Below, in pieces: positions 10,153 to 16,378 of a stretch of 27,782 nt of DNA. This DNA is from an uncultured Prevotellaceae bacterium (GTDB lineage: Bacteria > Bacteroidota > Bacteroidia > Bacteroidales > Bacteroidaceae). Both the position numbers and the translations under genes were made by a program. Below the pieces are notes generated by a model. The model was not told the origin of the DNA. It searched no databases and worked only from the letters and a program-made list of their open reading frames with translations. Each line of letters starts with the position of its first letter. The first letter of the stretch is position 1. The stretch covers positions 1 to 27,782 of the forward strand of contig CACYKX010000017.1 in assembly GCA_902775075.1 (NCBI GenBank). Direction: 5' to 3'.

Positions 10153-10236
10153 CCCATAATACTTGGCGATCATGGCAATACACGTTGGGCCACAATCCAT
10201 AACATTATGCTGCTGCAGAATAGGGAATTTCCTCAT
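10153..10236 (-). pseudogene. N-terminal remnant of a C39-peptidase ABC exporter
   Basis: On the minus strand, 28 codons from an ATG at 10236 read MRKFPILQQHNVMDCGPTCI and continue to the YYG motif. This is the start of the peptidase C39 domain of bacteriocin/RiPP exporters (PCAT/HlyB type), including the catalytic Cys15 in the DCGPT motif. After YYG, at about 10153, similarity stops and the frame runs on into the 3' end of the convergent DUF6377 gene. An intact exporter is around 700 residues, so about 96% is missing. The start lies 9 bp after the preceding lipoprotein gene, so it was the next gene of the peptide operon before a deletion or rearrangement removed the rest. Confidence 0.75.
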
Positions 10237-10245
10237 TATATCCAA

Positions 10246-10923
10246 TTATTGATTAACTATGATTATCTTTTTTGTTATATCAGCAAAAACTGCAAGTGAA
10301 CTAGCTGTGTTCGGCAATAATTCCGGTTGTGTGATGTTCCAATGATACAAAGTTGCAAATGAATATTCTTTCTTCTCAGCTTGCATCACATAGACGATGG
10401 CATAATACCTCCCCTTCAACTTTACCCGATCAACACAGAGAATACGTTTTTTTGTGCCTAAAATGATGAGGTTACGCCAACACTTACCTGGTTGAAGAGT
10501 TTGATCTGTTTTCCATTCGTCTTCTATTTCAATACAGACAACGCCTTTGCTATCAAAGGTATAGTTGGGCTTCCAATTACGATATTCTTTATCAAGACTA
10601 CATACAATTACTTTATCTGCTAAAATAAAGTTTATTTGCTTTCCCTTTAACGGAATATCGTTGATACAGTCTTTTATGAGGTGATATGCTGCATATTGTT
10701 TATTAAAATTGGCTTTGGTGATAAAATTTAAATCGTATCCTCCTGTATAGTTAGGGGATAAATAATCTTCATTCATAGGGAATTCTGCCATCGTGTTTTC
10801 GTCCGATATTTGTAACGGATGTTTGTTGATAGTAAGGTTGGACGAATCTGTAAATTCCAGATGAGAACTTGCGCATCCCGTCAAGAATAAAGCCAAAGCT
10901 ATTACTTCGATTTTCTTTTTCAT
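10246..10923 (-). CDS. Predicted lipoprotein of the peptide cassette, function unknown
   Basis: The 225-residue protein starts with a lipoprotein signal peptide (MKKKIEVIALALFLTGC) with the lipidated Cys at 17. I recognise no named domain. The mature part is mixed alpha/beta with features such as KQINFILADKVIVCSLDKEY and RVKLKGRYYAIVYVMQAEKK. It sits 8 bp after the outer-membrane barrel gene and 9 bp before the C39 exporter remnant, so it belongs to the same operon. It may be a partner of the barrel protein or an immunity or export accessory; that is inference from position only. Confidence 0.75.
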   Translation of the reverse strand: MKKKIEVIALALFLTGCASSHLEFTDSSNLTINKHPLQISDENTMAEFPMNEDYLSPNYTGGYDLNFITKANFNKQYAAYHLIKDCINDIPLKGKQINFILADKVIVCSLDKEYRNWKPNYTFDSKGVVCIEIEDEWKTDQTLQPGKCWRNLIILGTKKRILCVDRVKLKGRYYAIVYVMQAEKKEYSFATLYHWNITQPELLPNTASSLAVFADITKKIIIVNQ

Positions 10924-10931
10924 ATCTTTTT

Positions 10932-13250
10932 CTAGAAACGATTAATTTCACTTGTTCTTGTATTAGTATTATACTTCTTCTGTTTATAGTTGAAGGTATA
11001 TGAGATAAGCAGAGATGCATTACGGTTATCTCTGTTGCTGTATGATATGTCATTTACCCAGTTACATCGAGTTGTACTGGTATGTGAGCGTGGACTCAAC
11101 ATGTTATTTAGTGATAGCTGGAAAGACCAGTTTCGAATGTCTTTTGATACAGACAATTGTGTGTTCCATTGTTCTGTTGTTTCTTTGAAGAGAGAATAGT
11201 TCTTTCCATAATAATCCACAAAAAGCATAATATTCAGATTCTTTCTTAAACTGAATGTGTTATGTACTTTGAAGTTTACATATGGATCATTGAAATGCTT
11301 CGTCATATTCATGTAGGTATATGAAAAAGTCTGACTTCCTGTTCCGAACTCCAAATAAGGGGTGTAGATACCGAATTTGTGCCACCAGTTCGCACCTGCG
11401 CTCCATCTTACGTAGTTAGAGATATTGTTAGCTTTAGATAAAACGATATCTTGTTTTGTCCCAAAAATGTTTCTTGTCATTACAATATCATCATTAACAA
11501 AATCACATGAGCCGATTAAGCGAAAATTTTTATAAGAAGCAAGTAAATTGATAGAATGCGTAAAGGAATAATCTAATAAAGAATATCCCTGAACATAGTA
11601 GTATCTGCTTTGGTATTCTATATTATCGTTCAGTTCTGCGTACCCAGGGCGTCTTACAGTCTGCCTATAACCTAGTGATACGTTTGTGAACTGATTTGGA
11701 TTATATGCAATATTCAATGTTGGGAATAAATTGCTGTAGGTTTTGCTCTGTGATTTTTGTTTCATGTCATTCATAAAATAGCTCCAATCTGCATATTCAT
11801 ATCGTATTCCACCGGTGAAGGAGAACTTACCTATAGAGGTGCATAAGTTGATAAAAGTGGCACCAAGCAGTTGCTCGTTTTTGTTTTGGGTCTTTTTCAT
11901 CTCGGTTTCAATGTTTTCTTCTGCAAAATCAAAGCTTTGCTTATGATGGGAATAAGTAAATTCACCACCATAGTTGAGGGAGAATCTGCTGCTCAACTGG
12001 GTATTCAGGTCAGCCACAAATGAGTTCATTAGATAGTCCGACTTATTATCCGTAGATACGCTTACTTTGCTCTGTTCGTCATAAGCACTGGTTCTACCTT
12101 GCTTTCCTAGTAATATATCGTTAGTAAGATCTATTCTAGTTTTACCTATTGATTGCGAGTAAAACATATTTGTGAGCCACTTAGTTGGTTTGATCTTAGA
12201 AATATTCCGCCCATCAGCATAGAAATCCTCAACATCGTTAGTGAAATGATATATGCGTGCATCATCTATTAGATGCTTGTGCTCATACATTGTTAGTTGT
12301 GTGTTGAATCCCAAAGTCTGCAGGCTTGAAGGTTGGAAAGTTATTCCTAGATTAGTACTTTTGAAGTTCATATTATAGTTCAATGTCACATCGTTGGTAT
12401 ATAGTTTATTGGGGTCTATGAGTATGGCAGTCCTGTCTTCTGCATATTCACGGGTTTTATAATTTGCATATCCAATACCGCCAACAAACTGGCATTTGCC
12501 GAGGTTGTATACTATTGACGCGCCTTCATAATTAGAGAACTTCCGACCGAATGTAAGATTGGAATAGACATTACCACCTATACCATCAGGGTTATCTATT
12601 GTGTAGATCTTGATTACAGCTTTTACATCTGCAGAATAGCGTGTACCAGGATTTGTTATGACTTGTACCTTCTTCACCTGATCGGAATTGATGGTATTAA
12701 GGATGTTGTTATCGTAGACTTTACGATTGTTTAGATATACTACGGCTTCACCACGTCCAAATACGTTGTATTTGCCACCTCCACCAGAGACAAAGGGAAT
12801 TTGATTCATTAGCTTGTCTAAATTTCCAGCTTTGGCAAGAATTGTATTTTGGACATTGGCAGTGATCATGTCTTGTCCGTTTTTGAATAGATTACGTGTA
12901 CCCTTCACTACTACTTCATTCAATTCTTCAGATTGAGTTTTCAGAACAATAAGTAGTGGTTGCTGCACATCGCTACTAATTTTAATTGTATCAGAAGACA
13001 TTCCAACGAATGATGTTATAAGATAACCTGATACTTTGTCATCCACAATGGGAATTGAAAAAGCTCCATTTTCTTTAGTAATACTCCCTGCCTGATAATG
13101 CATATATGAGTCCAGATACACTATATTTGCATATTCCACGGCTTTACCAGTTTGGTCACATACTTTCCCCGTTATAGTCTGACCTTTTATGAGAAGTGGC
13201 ATAAAGGCCATAAATGAACTTATATATAATACTAGTTTTTCAACTTTCAT
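10932..13250 (-). CDS. Outer membrane beta-barrel protein, TonB-dependent-receptor-like
   Basis: The 772-residue protein has a signal peptide (about 1-23). A CarboxypepD_reg-like domain follows at about 24-110 (GKVCDQTGKAVEYANIVYLD, GAFSIPIVDDKVSGYL), then a short plug-like segment (ELNEVVVKGTRNLFKNGQD, NLDKLMNQIPFVSGGGGKYN, GEAVVYLNNRKVYD) and a long barrel rich in aromatic beta strands. The order and size fit the OMP_b-brl_3 family of Bacteroidota. Such proteins often accompany peptide-export or modification cassettes. It starts 2 bp after the stop of the small ORF upstream and is followed after 8 bp by the lipoprotein gene. It is full length, unlike its neighbours on either side of the operon. 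Substrate, and whether it imports or exports, cannot be told. Confidence 0.85.
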   Translation of the reverse strand: MKVEKLVLYISSFMAFMPLLIKGQTITGKVCDQTGKAVEYANIVYLDSYMHYQAGSITKENGAFSIPIVDDKVSGYLITSFVGMSSDTIKISSDVQQPLLIVLKTQSEELNEVVVKGTRNLFKNGQDMITANVQNTILAKAGNLDKLMNQIPFVSGGGGKYNVFGRGEAVVYLNNRKVYDNNILNTINSDQVKKVQVITNPGTRYSADVKAVIKIYTIDNPDGIGGNVYSNLTFGRKFSNYEGASIVYNLGKCQFVGGIGYANYKTREYAEDRTAILIDPNKLYTNDVTLNYNMNFKSTNLGITFQPSSLQTLGFNTQLTMYEHKHLIDDARIYHFTNDVEDFYADGRNISKIKPTKWLTNMFYSQSIGKTRIDLTNDILLGKQGRTSAYDEQSKVSVSTDNKSDYLMNSFVADLNTQLSSRFSLNYGGEFTYSHHKQSFDFAEENIETEMKKTQNKNEQLLGATFINLCTSIGKFSFTGGIRYEYADWSYFMNDMKQKSQSKTYSNLFPTLNIAYNPNQFTNVSLGYRQTVRRPGYAELNDNIEYQSRYYYVQGYSLLDYSFTHSINLLASYKNFRLIGSCDFVNDDIVMTRNIFGTKQDIVLSKANNISNYVRWSAGANWWHKFGIYTPYLEFGTGSQTFSYTYMNMTKHFNDPYVNFKVHNTFSLRKNLNIMLFVDYYGKNYSLFKETTEQWNTQLSVSKDIRNWSFQLSLNNMLSPRSHTSTTRCNWVNDISYSNRDNRNASLLISYTFNYKQKKYNTNTRTSEINRF

Positions 13251-13252
13251 TT

Positions 13253-13435
13253 TTAATCAACTTTTAGTTCTAATACATTATTGTCATATACATTTTGAAT
13301 TATCATATAGAAAATATTTTCTTTGATGGTGCCAATATCTATACCTTCTATTAGATTATTCTGTTTAATATATTCACACAACTCATTTCCTGTAATGTAG
13401 TCCTGAAAGTAGGCTAGGAAAGTCGCCCAAAACAT
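13253..13435 (-). CDS. Small ORF in the RiPP operon, possibly a C-terminal gene remnant
   Basis: The 60-residue ORF begins MFWATFLAYFQDYITGNELC and ends NNVLELKVD. I do not recognise a family. It overlaps the end of the DUF6734-like fragment by 22 bp in another frame and ends 2 bp before the barrel gene. It has no signal peptide and reads as a soluble helical segment (ITGNELCEYIKQNNLIEGI). Because the upstream fragment is cut short, this may be the surviving 3' end of a longer gene rather than a true short protein. Confidence 0.45.
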   Translation of the reverse strand: MFWATFLAYFQDYITGNELCEYIKQNNLIEGIDIGTIKENIFYMIIQNVYDNNVLELKVD

Positions 13436-13692
13436 TCATCTATATCCAGATTATTTAGTATATTGTGGAAACGAGTATATGGCAAGTGCAATTCATCACG
13501 GAAGAGTTCTATGCCATAGTTATCGGTATATAGTTCTACATCATCATAGTATCTACGTAATGTTAAACAACTATATGCCATGGCACATAATGCATAACGA
13601 TAATTAATCCATCCTCCATTGAAACGATTTTGGTAGGTGTTTTTATTGGAGTTAAGCATGGGTTTGCTCCAGAAACTTTGTACTATTTTCAT
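13414..13692 (-). pseudogene. N-terminal fragment of a DUF6734-like protein
   Basis: The 92 residues start MKIVQSFWSKPMLNSNKNTY and include RFNGGWINYRYALCAMAYSC, YYDDVELYTDNYGIELFRDE and LHLPYTRFHNILNN. This matches the N-terminal part of DUF6734 proteins, glycosyltransferase-like proteins that in my memory appear in 'grasp-with-spasm' peptide clusters. Family members are clearly longer, so the central and C-terminal parts are missing; the frame ends at a stop right after DIDECFGRLS. The ATG overlaps the stop of the ATP-grasp gene (ATGA, 13689-13692), showing the original translational coupling was kept. Function is probably lost. Confidence 0.6.
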
Positions 13693-14243
13693 ATTTTGGT
13701 AATTTCAAATTTTTCAATGTTATGAAGATATCTTGAGATATGCATTGTATGAATCATGCAGAAATAGTCTAAATTAAACATTTTTGGCAGATGTTCAAAA
13801 TTATTCTTATCCAATATTGTAGTATACATCATGCTTTTGTGTTTATTTCCCCATGAAGGTAATATTGGATCAAGGATAGACTTAGAAATAATTTTTCCTG
13901 TAAGATCTTTAAGGTCCATCTTGCTATTGACGATATATGAATCGGGAACATTTAAACCACACCTAGCAGCTTGCCATAATACATCAAACTTATTGATGTT
14001 CACACTATGGTAATCAGTTAGCCAGTTTCTATCTTTTAGTATATAGGTGAAATAGTTTATTACTTGATGGAACTCTTTGTTATCAAGTTCGCAAGCTAAT
14101 TGCATGCCTGTTAATGTTATTTTAAGACGACGGTTAATGAAGTCGTAAGTGTTTATTCTAATAAAAGGGTGGTTATAATAATCAAGCCAATCTTGTACTA
14201 AGTCTGAACTTAGGTCTCCATCATTAGTAAGAATAAGAATCAT
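13689..14243 (-). CDS. Shortened ATP-grasp peptide maturase, probably non-functional
   Basis: The 184-residue protein begins MILILTNDGDLSSDLVQDWL, then DYYNHPFIRINTYDF, which resembles the start of the grasp-with-spasm ATP-grasp maturases (GwsG-like, usually around 320 residues). The middle part (FDVLWQAARCGLNVPDSYIV, then LTGKIISKSIL) fits the entry to the ATP-grasp fold. The C-terminal catalytic half, with the metal-binding E/N residues (EVNP-type motif), is absent; after LPKMF the sequence becomes unrelated and ends. The usual WYRR-type segment between N-terminus and core is also not visible. These enzymes join side chains of precursor peptides in an ATP-dependent way; this copy likely cannot. 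No SPASM maturase gene is seen. The stop overlaps the next start, so the ends of the gene look native and the losses are internal. Confidence 0.55.
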   Translation of the reverse strand: MILILTNDGDLSSDLVQDWLDYYNHPFIRINTYDFINRRLKITLTGMQLACELDNKEFHQVINYFTYILKDRNWLTDYHSVNINKFDVLWQAARCGLNVPDSYIVNSKMDLKDLTGKIISKSILDPILPSWGNKHKSMMYTTILDKNNFEHLPKMFNLDYFCMIHTMHISRYLHNIEKFEITKI

Positions 14244-14260
14244 TTTATATCTAATATAAA

Positions 14261-14290
14261 AGTGGGCGCACCCATAGGTTTGCGCCCACT
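14261..14290 (-). terminator. Stem-loop between precursor gene and maturase genes
   Basis: AGTGGGCGCA at 14261-14270 and TGCGCCCACT at 14281-14290 form a perfect 10-bp stem with a 10-nt loop. Read on the minus strand it is followed by TTTTATATT. It lies 20 bp after the precursor stop codon and 17 bp before the ATP-grasp start. This position suits a partial terminator or RNA-stabilising hairpin that keeps precursor mRNA more abundant than maturase mRNA. Confidence 0.7.
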
Positions 14291-14310
14291 GGGAGATTTA
14301 ATGAAATAAT

Positions 14311-14474
14311 TTAGTCACCGTAGACGCCGTCTTGAGATGCGCTACCATCATCACCAGCGTGACCACTAGAATAGCAAGTGACAGTGTTTAAAGTGTAACC
14401 ACCTTTGAGACGTTTCATTTTTTCAACATCCATAGCACTAAATTTTGGATTGTTAATTTTTTTAGTTTTTTCAT
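14311..14474 (-). CDS. GG-leader RiPP/bacteriocin precursor peptide with a -1 frame break
   Basis: This gene is too short to stand out as an ORF and is broken by one base. From ATG 14474 the zero frame gives MKKLKKLTIQNLVLWMLKK then stop. One base back, the frame gives INNPKFSAMDVEKMKRLKGG followed by a 28-residue core that begins YTLNTVTCYSSGHAGDD, then GSASQDGVYGD. MKKLKK plus this leader is the pattern of Bacteroidales GG-type natural product precursors, with cleavage after Gly-Gly by a C39 peptidase. A remnant of such a peptidase is in the same operon. The break falls at 14457-14463 in an A AAA AAA heptamer in the phase used for -1 frameshifting. Alternatives are a true null mutation, a homopolymer sequencing error, or use of the in-frame ATG at 14433 (40 residues with a shortened leader). 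Confidence 0.65.
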
Positions 14475-14552
14475 TTTAAATGTGATTTAAGTTAATAATA
14501 ATGCCAATGTTTTTACATCTTTTGGCAAGATAGTTTAACGCATTTAACATTA

Positions 14553-14560
14553 CAAATGTA
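14553..14560 (-). promoter_or_regulatory. Candidate -7 box of the peptide operon
   Basis: On the minus strand TACATTTG fits TAnnTTTG and lies about 78 bp before the precursor ATG at 14474. No clear -33 TTG is found at the usual distance, so this is a weak call. The 14475-14740 stretch otherwise holds only AT-rich sequence and the outer end of the IS30 scar. Confidence 0.4.
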
Positions 14561-14737
14561 AATAAAATATTTAATTTTGTCATTTTATTTTAAACTCGTT
14601 AATGTATTTAACTTTCTTTACACATCCCTGAATTCAAGTTAATAACGCAACAAGTGTCTCAAATGGATAAGTGTGCAAAGAATATACAAAAGGGGGACAA
14701 AAGATTCATGATGTCTTCCGTCCCCGACATTAAATGT

Positions 14738-15475
14738 TTATCTTTGCAAACAAACTCCTACATAAGTTGCAAATATGACAAAACATTTAACTGTGCAGCA
14801 AAGATACGAAATATCTTTCAGACTACAAAATAAAGAACGCCCTATCGACATCGCCAAGGCATTGGCGTTCTTCCCTTTATCAAGTTTTCTCATAGACAGC
14901 ATATTGGTGTTCCTTTCAACCAAAGTGACAATTGCTCCACTTCCATTCTTGCCAACAATCGTGTCCATTTCAAAGTCGCCAAACCGGCTACCGTTAGCTT
15001 CTTTGGGCCTTTCATCTATGCTAATTCTATTAGGGATAAAACAACGAGAAGCACTTACAGGTCGCTTTCTATGTTTAAGTCTATGGCGACAGTTCTTATA
15101 TAAATCTCCACCGTGAGACTTATCCTTGCGTATTATCTTGTAAATGGTCTCATGAGATATGGAAATACCCTCAAGAGCCAGAGTTCCTGATATTTGTTTG
15201 GGTGACCATTGCTCTGTAACCAATAGATCAATAACACGACTCATTGTTTCTTTCTTTATGGTGCGATTACCTGGATTGCGTCGCTTACGATAAATACTAT
15301 TGCTCTGAGCTCTCTTCCAATTGTATATACCCCTCTTGCCACTATTACGCTTTATTTCACGTGTAATAGTTGATGGATGAACATTTATAGCTGCAGCTAT
15401 ATCTTTTTTCTTTATTCCTTGCTGGAGTAAGATAAAAATTGTGTATCTTTGCTCCGAAATCAGTTGTTTGTACAT
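14738..15475 (-). pseudogene. IS30-family transposase, 3' truncated
   Basis: From the ATG at 15475 the protein starts MYKQLISEQRYTIFILLQQG. It has an HTH (KDIAAAINVHPSTITREIKR), the second DNA-binding region (EQWSPKQISGTLALEGISIS) and the first catalytic Asp in FEMDTIVGK. Similarity ends at GKNANALA, at about 14853-14866. The DNG motif Asp and the catalytic Glu of the DDE triad are missing, so it is inactive; residues after that point are antisense of the other IS30 fragment. The frame continues upstream of 15475 but without IS30 similarity, and a TAATTTTG -7 box lies just before this ATG on the minus strand. IS30 elements are about 1.1 kb with one ORF of 310-380 residues. Confidence 0.8.
14740..14867 (+). 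pseudogene. N-terminal fragment of an IS30-family transposase
   Basis: A -7 box TATCTTTG at 14740-14747 is followed by an ATG at 14775 whose frame reads MTKHLTVQQRYEISFRLQNK, then ERPIDIAKALA. This is the start of the N-terminal HTH typical of IS30-family transposases. Similarity stops at about 14867, where the sequence becomes the antisense of another IS30 transposase. Only about 31 codons survive. Just upstream, GGGGAC (about 14694) and GTCCCC (about 14721) form a long stem, and AGTGTGCAAAG near 14670 may be part of its terminal repeat. Confidence 0.6.
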
Positions 15476-15502
15476 GAGCAATGCAAAATTAATTGATTTT
15501 AA

Positions 15503-15526
15503 GGAGACTTCGGTCTCCCTTTTTTT
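15503..15526 (+). terminator. Strong plus-strand terminator facing the transposase start
   Basis: GGAGAC at 15503-15508, loop TTCG, GTCTCC at 15513-15518, then a run of T at 15520-15526. The very stable UUCG tetraloop and seven T make this a convincing intrinsic terminator on the plus strand. It lies 28 bp outside the minus-strand transposase ATG. It would stop transcripts antisense to the transposase. Confidence 0.75.
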
Positions 15527-15628
15527 ATATGCATCGCTAGTTGATTTTTCGACTCCATGGTGGCTGCTCGCCCCCAAACCCCTCAGTGTTTTATGGTATA
15601 GATTATTTGATTATACCTCACCGAAAAA

Positions 15629-15653
15629 TTGCACTTCTATCTTGAACTTGCAC
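15629..15653. repeat. Possible IS30 terminal inverted repeat, outer end
   Basis: The segment starts TTGCACTTC and ends GAACTTGCAC. Read inward on the minus strand (GTGCAAGTTCAAGAT then AGAAGTGCAA) it shares the pattern TCAA.AT..A.AAGTG with the sequence near 14655-14675 at the other side of the scar. The resemblance is partial, as expected if the two ends come from different IS30 elements. The 15660-15760 stretch beyond holds nothing I can identify. Confidence 0.35.
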
Positions 15654-15762
15654 ATTCTGTAACATAAAAACGTGTTATTGCGAATAATTAAGGTATGAAG
15701 AATGGTTCATGTCAATAGAATCATCCATACGATACAGAGAATAGGGCGAAAATTATAGGCAT

Positions 15763-15793
15763 AAAAAAACTGCAGGGAATCACTTCTCCGCAG
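15763..15793 (-). terminator. Minus-strand terminator
   Basis: On the minus strand CTGCGG (15793-15788) pairs with CTGCAG-side bases 15775-15770 (one G-U pair), followed by seven T (15769-15763). It ends the promoter-driven unit that starts near 15979 and could also catch read-through from smalltalk and the RND operon. Confidence 0.65.
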
Positions 15794-15979
15794 CTTCTAT
15801 CTTTTTGTGGTATAAATTTCAAAAGAAAGTGCGACCCTTCGCACGTTATCCTTTTATTATCCTTGTTTCTAACAATCTCTTACCTTCTAAAACCTATTCG
15901 TTAATCACAATCTTAAAACCTAATAACTAAAAACCTAAATTTATTACTACTAACCTAAACAATCTATTAACCTTTTGAT
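15763..15979 (-). ncRNA. Candidate noncoding RNA or orphan leader with UUAGGUU repeats
   Basis: A consensus minus-strand promoter (15984-16013) and a minus-strand terminator (15763-15793) bracket about 215 nt with no ATG-started reading frame. The transcript would carry four UUAGGUU-like motifs (plus-strand AACCTA at 15891, 15917, 15932 and 15952), then a perfect GTGCGA/TCGCAC hairpin (15829-15844), then the terminator hairpin with seven U. No known RNA family is recognised. It could be a free sRNA or the 5' leader of a gene since lost. Repeated short single-stranded motifs suggest binding by an RRM-type RNA-binding protein, which is inference. Confidence 0.5.
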
Positions 15980-15983
15980 GTTA

Positions 15984-16013
15984 CAAAGATATATAGTATT
16001 TCTGGAATGGCAA
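15984..16013 (-). promoter_or_regulatory. Consensus promoter of the candidate ncRNA
   Basis: On the minus strand TTG at 16013-16011, a 19-bp spacer, then TATCTTTG at 15991-15984. This is one of the best -33/-7 matches in the window, yet no ORF follows it before a terminator about 190 bp later. Confidence 0.75.
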
Positions 16014-16139
16014 TAGATTTCTTCTCAAATTACTGATTTTTAAAGGTTTTCTTGATATGCGTCAATTTTCTGTGCTCGCGCACAATCCTTTTTAAATTAT
16101 CGAAAGATTTATTAAGAATCGGAGATATGTGATGCGATT

Positions 16140-16265
16140 TCAGCCTATATTATATGTTAGGTGTCTGCCTTTCATGCGACTGGTGACGCCGAGTGTGGTA
16201 GCGATAGCTGTCAGTACAGAGATGACGAGATGCAGAATCATTTTCCAAGTATCGTGTTTAGACAT
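16140..16265 (-). CDS. Smalltalk family small protein
   Basis: A 41-residue ORF from ATG 16265 begins MSKHDTWKMILHLVISVLTA and continues IATTLGVTSRMKG. It matches the small 'smalltalk' proteins of Bacteroidales (about 33 residues; a W-K-x-I-L start, one hydrophobic helix with VLTAIATTLGVTSC at the end). The usual Cys after TS is Arg here and the C-terminus is extended by about ten residues (RHLTYNIG). The function of the family is unknown; it is probably a small membrane protein. It lies about 110 bp after the RND permease gene on the same strand. A related C-terminal remnant at 26944-26984 keeps the TSC. Confidence 0.7.
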   Translation of the reverse strand: MSKHDTWKMILHLVISVLTAIATTLGVTSRMKGRHLTYNIG

Positions 16266-16326
16266 AGTGATATAGATTTAATAGATTGAACATTTAAGAT
16301 TCCTTTGAGTTGCTACTTAAATCCAG

Positions 16327-16356
16327 GGGGCACCCGTTAGTTTCTTCGAGTGCCCC
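16327..16356. repeat. GC-rich hairpin after the RND operon
   Basis: GGGGCAC at 16327-16333 pairs perfectly with GTGCCCC at 16350-16356 around a 16-nt loop. It lies 22 bp past the stop codon of the minus-strand RND permease gene. No T run follows on either strand, so it is more likely an mRNA 3'-end-stabilising or weak termination structure than a classic terminator. Confidence 0.5.
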
Positions 16357-16378
16357 GGAGGGAATTGCTCTCCAACGA

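Noticed and set aside
15476..15577. Extension of the IS30 transposase upstream of ATG 15475
   Set aside because: It crosses a terminator hairpin and a -7 box and has no IS30 similarity.
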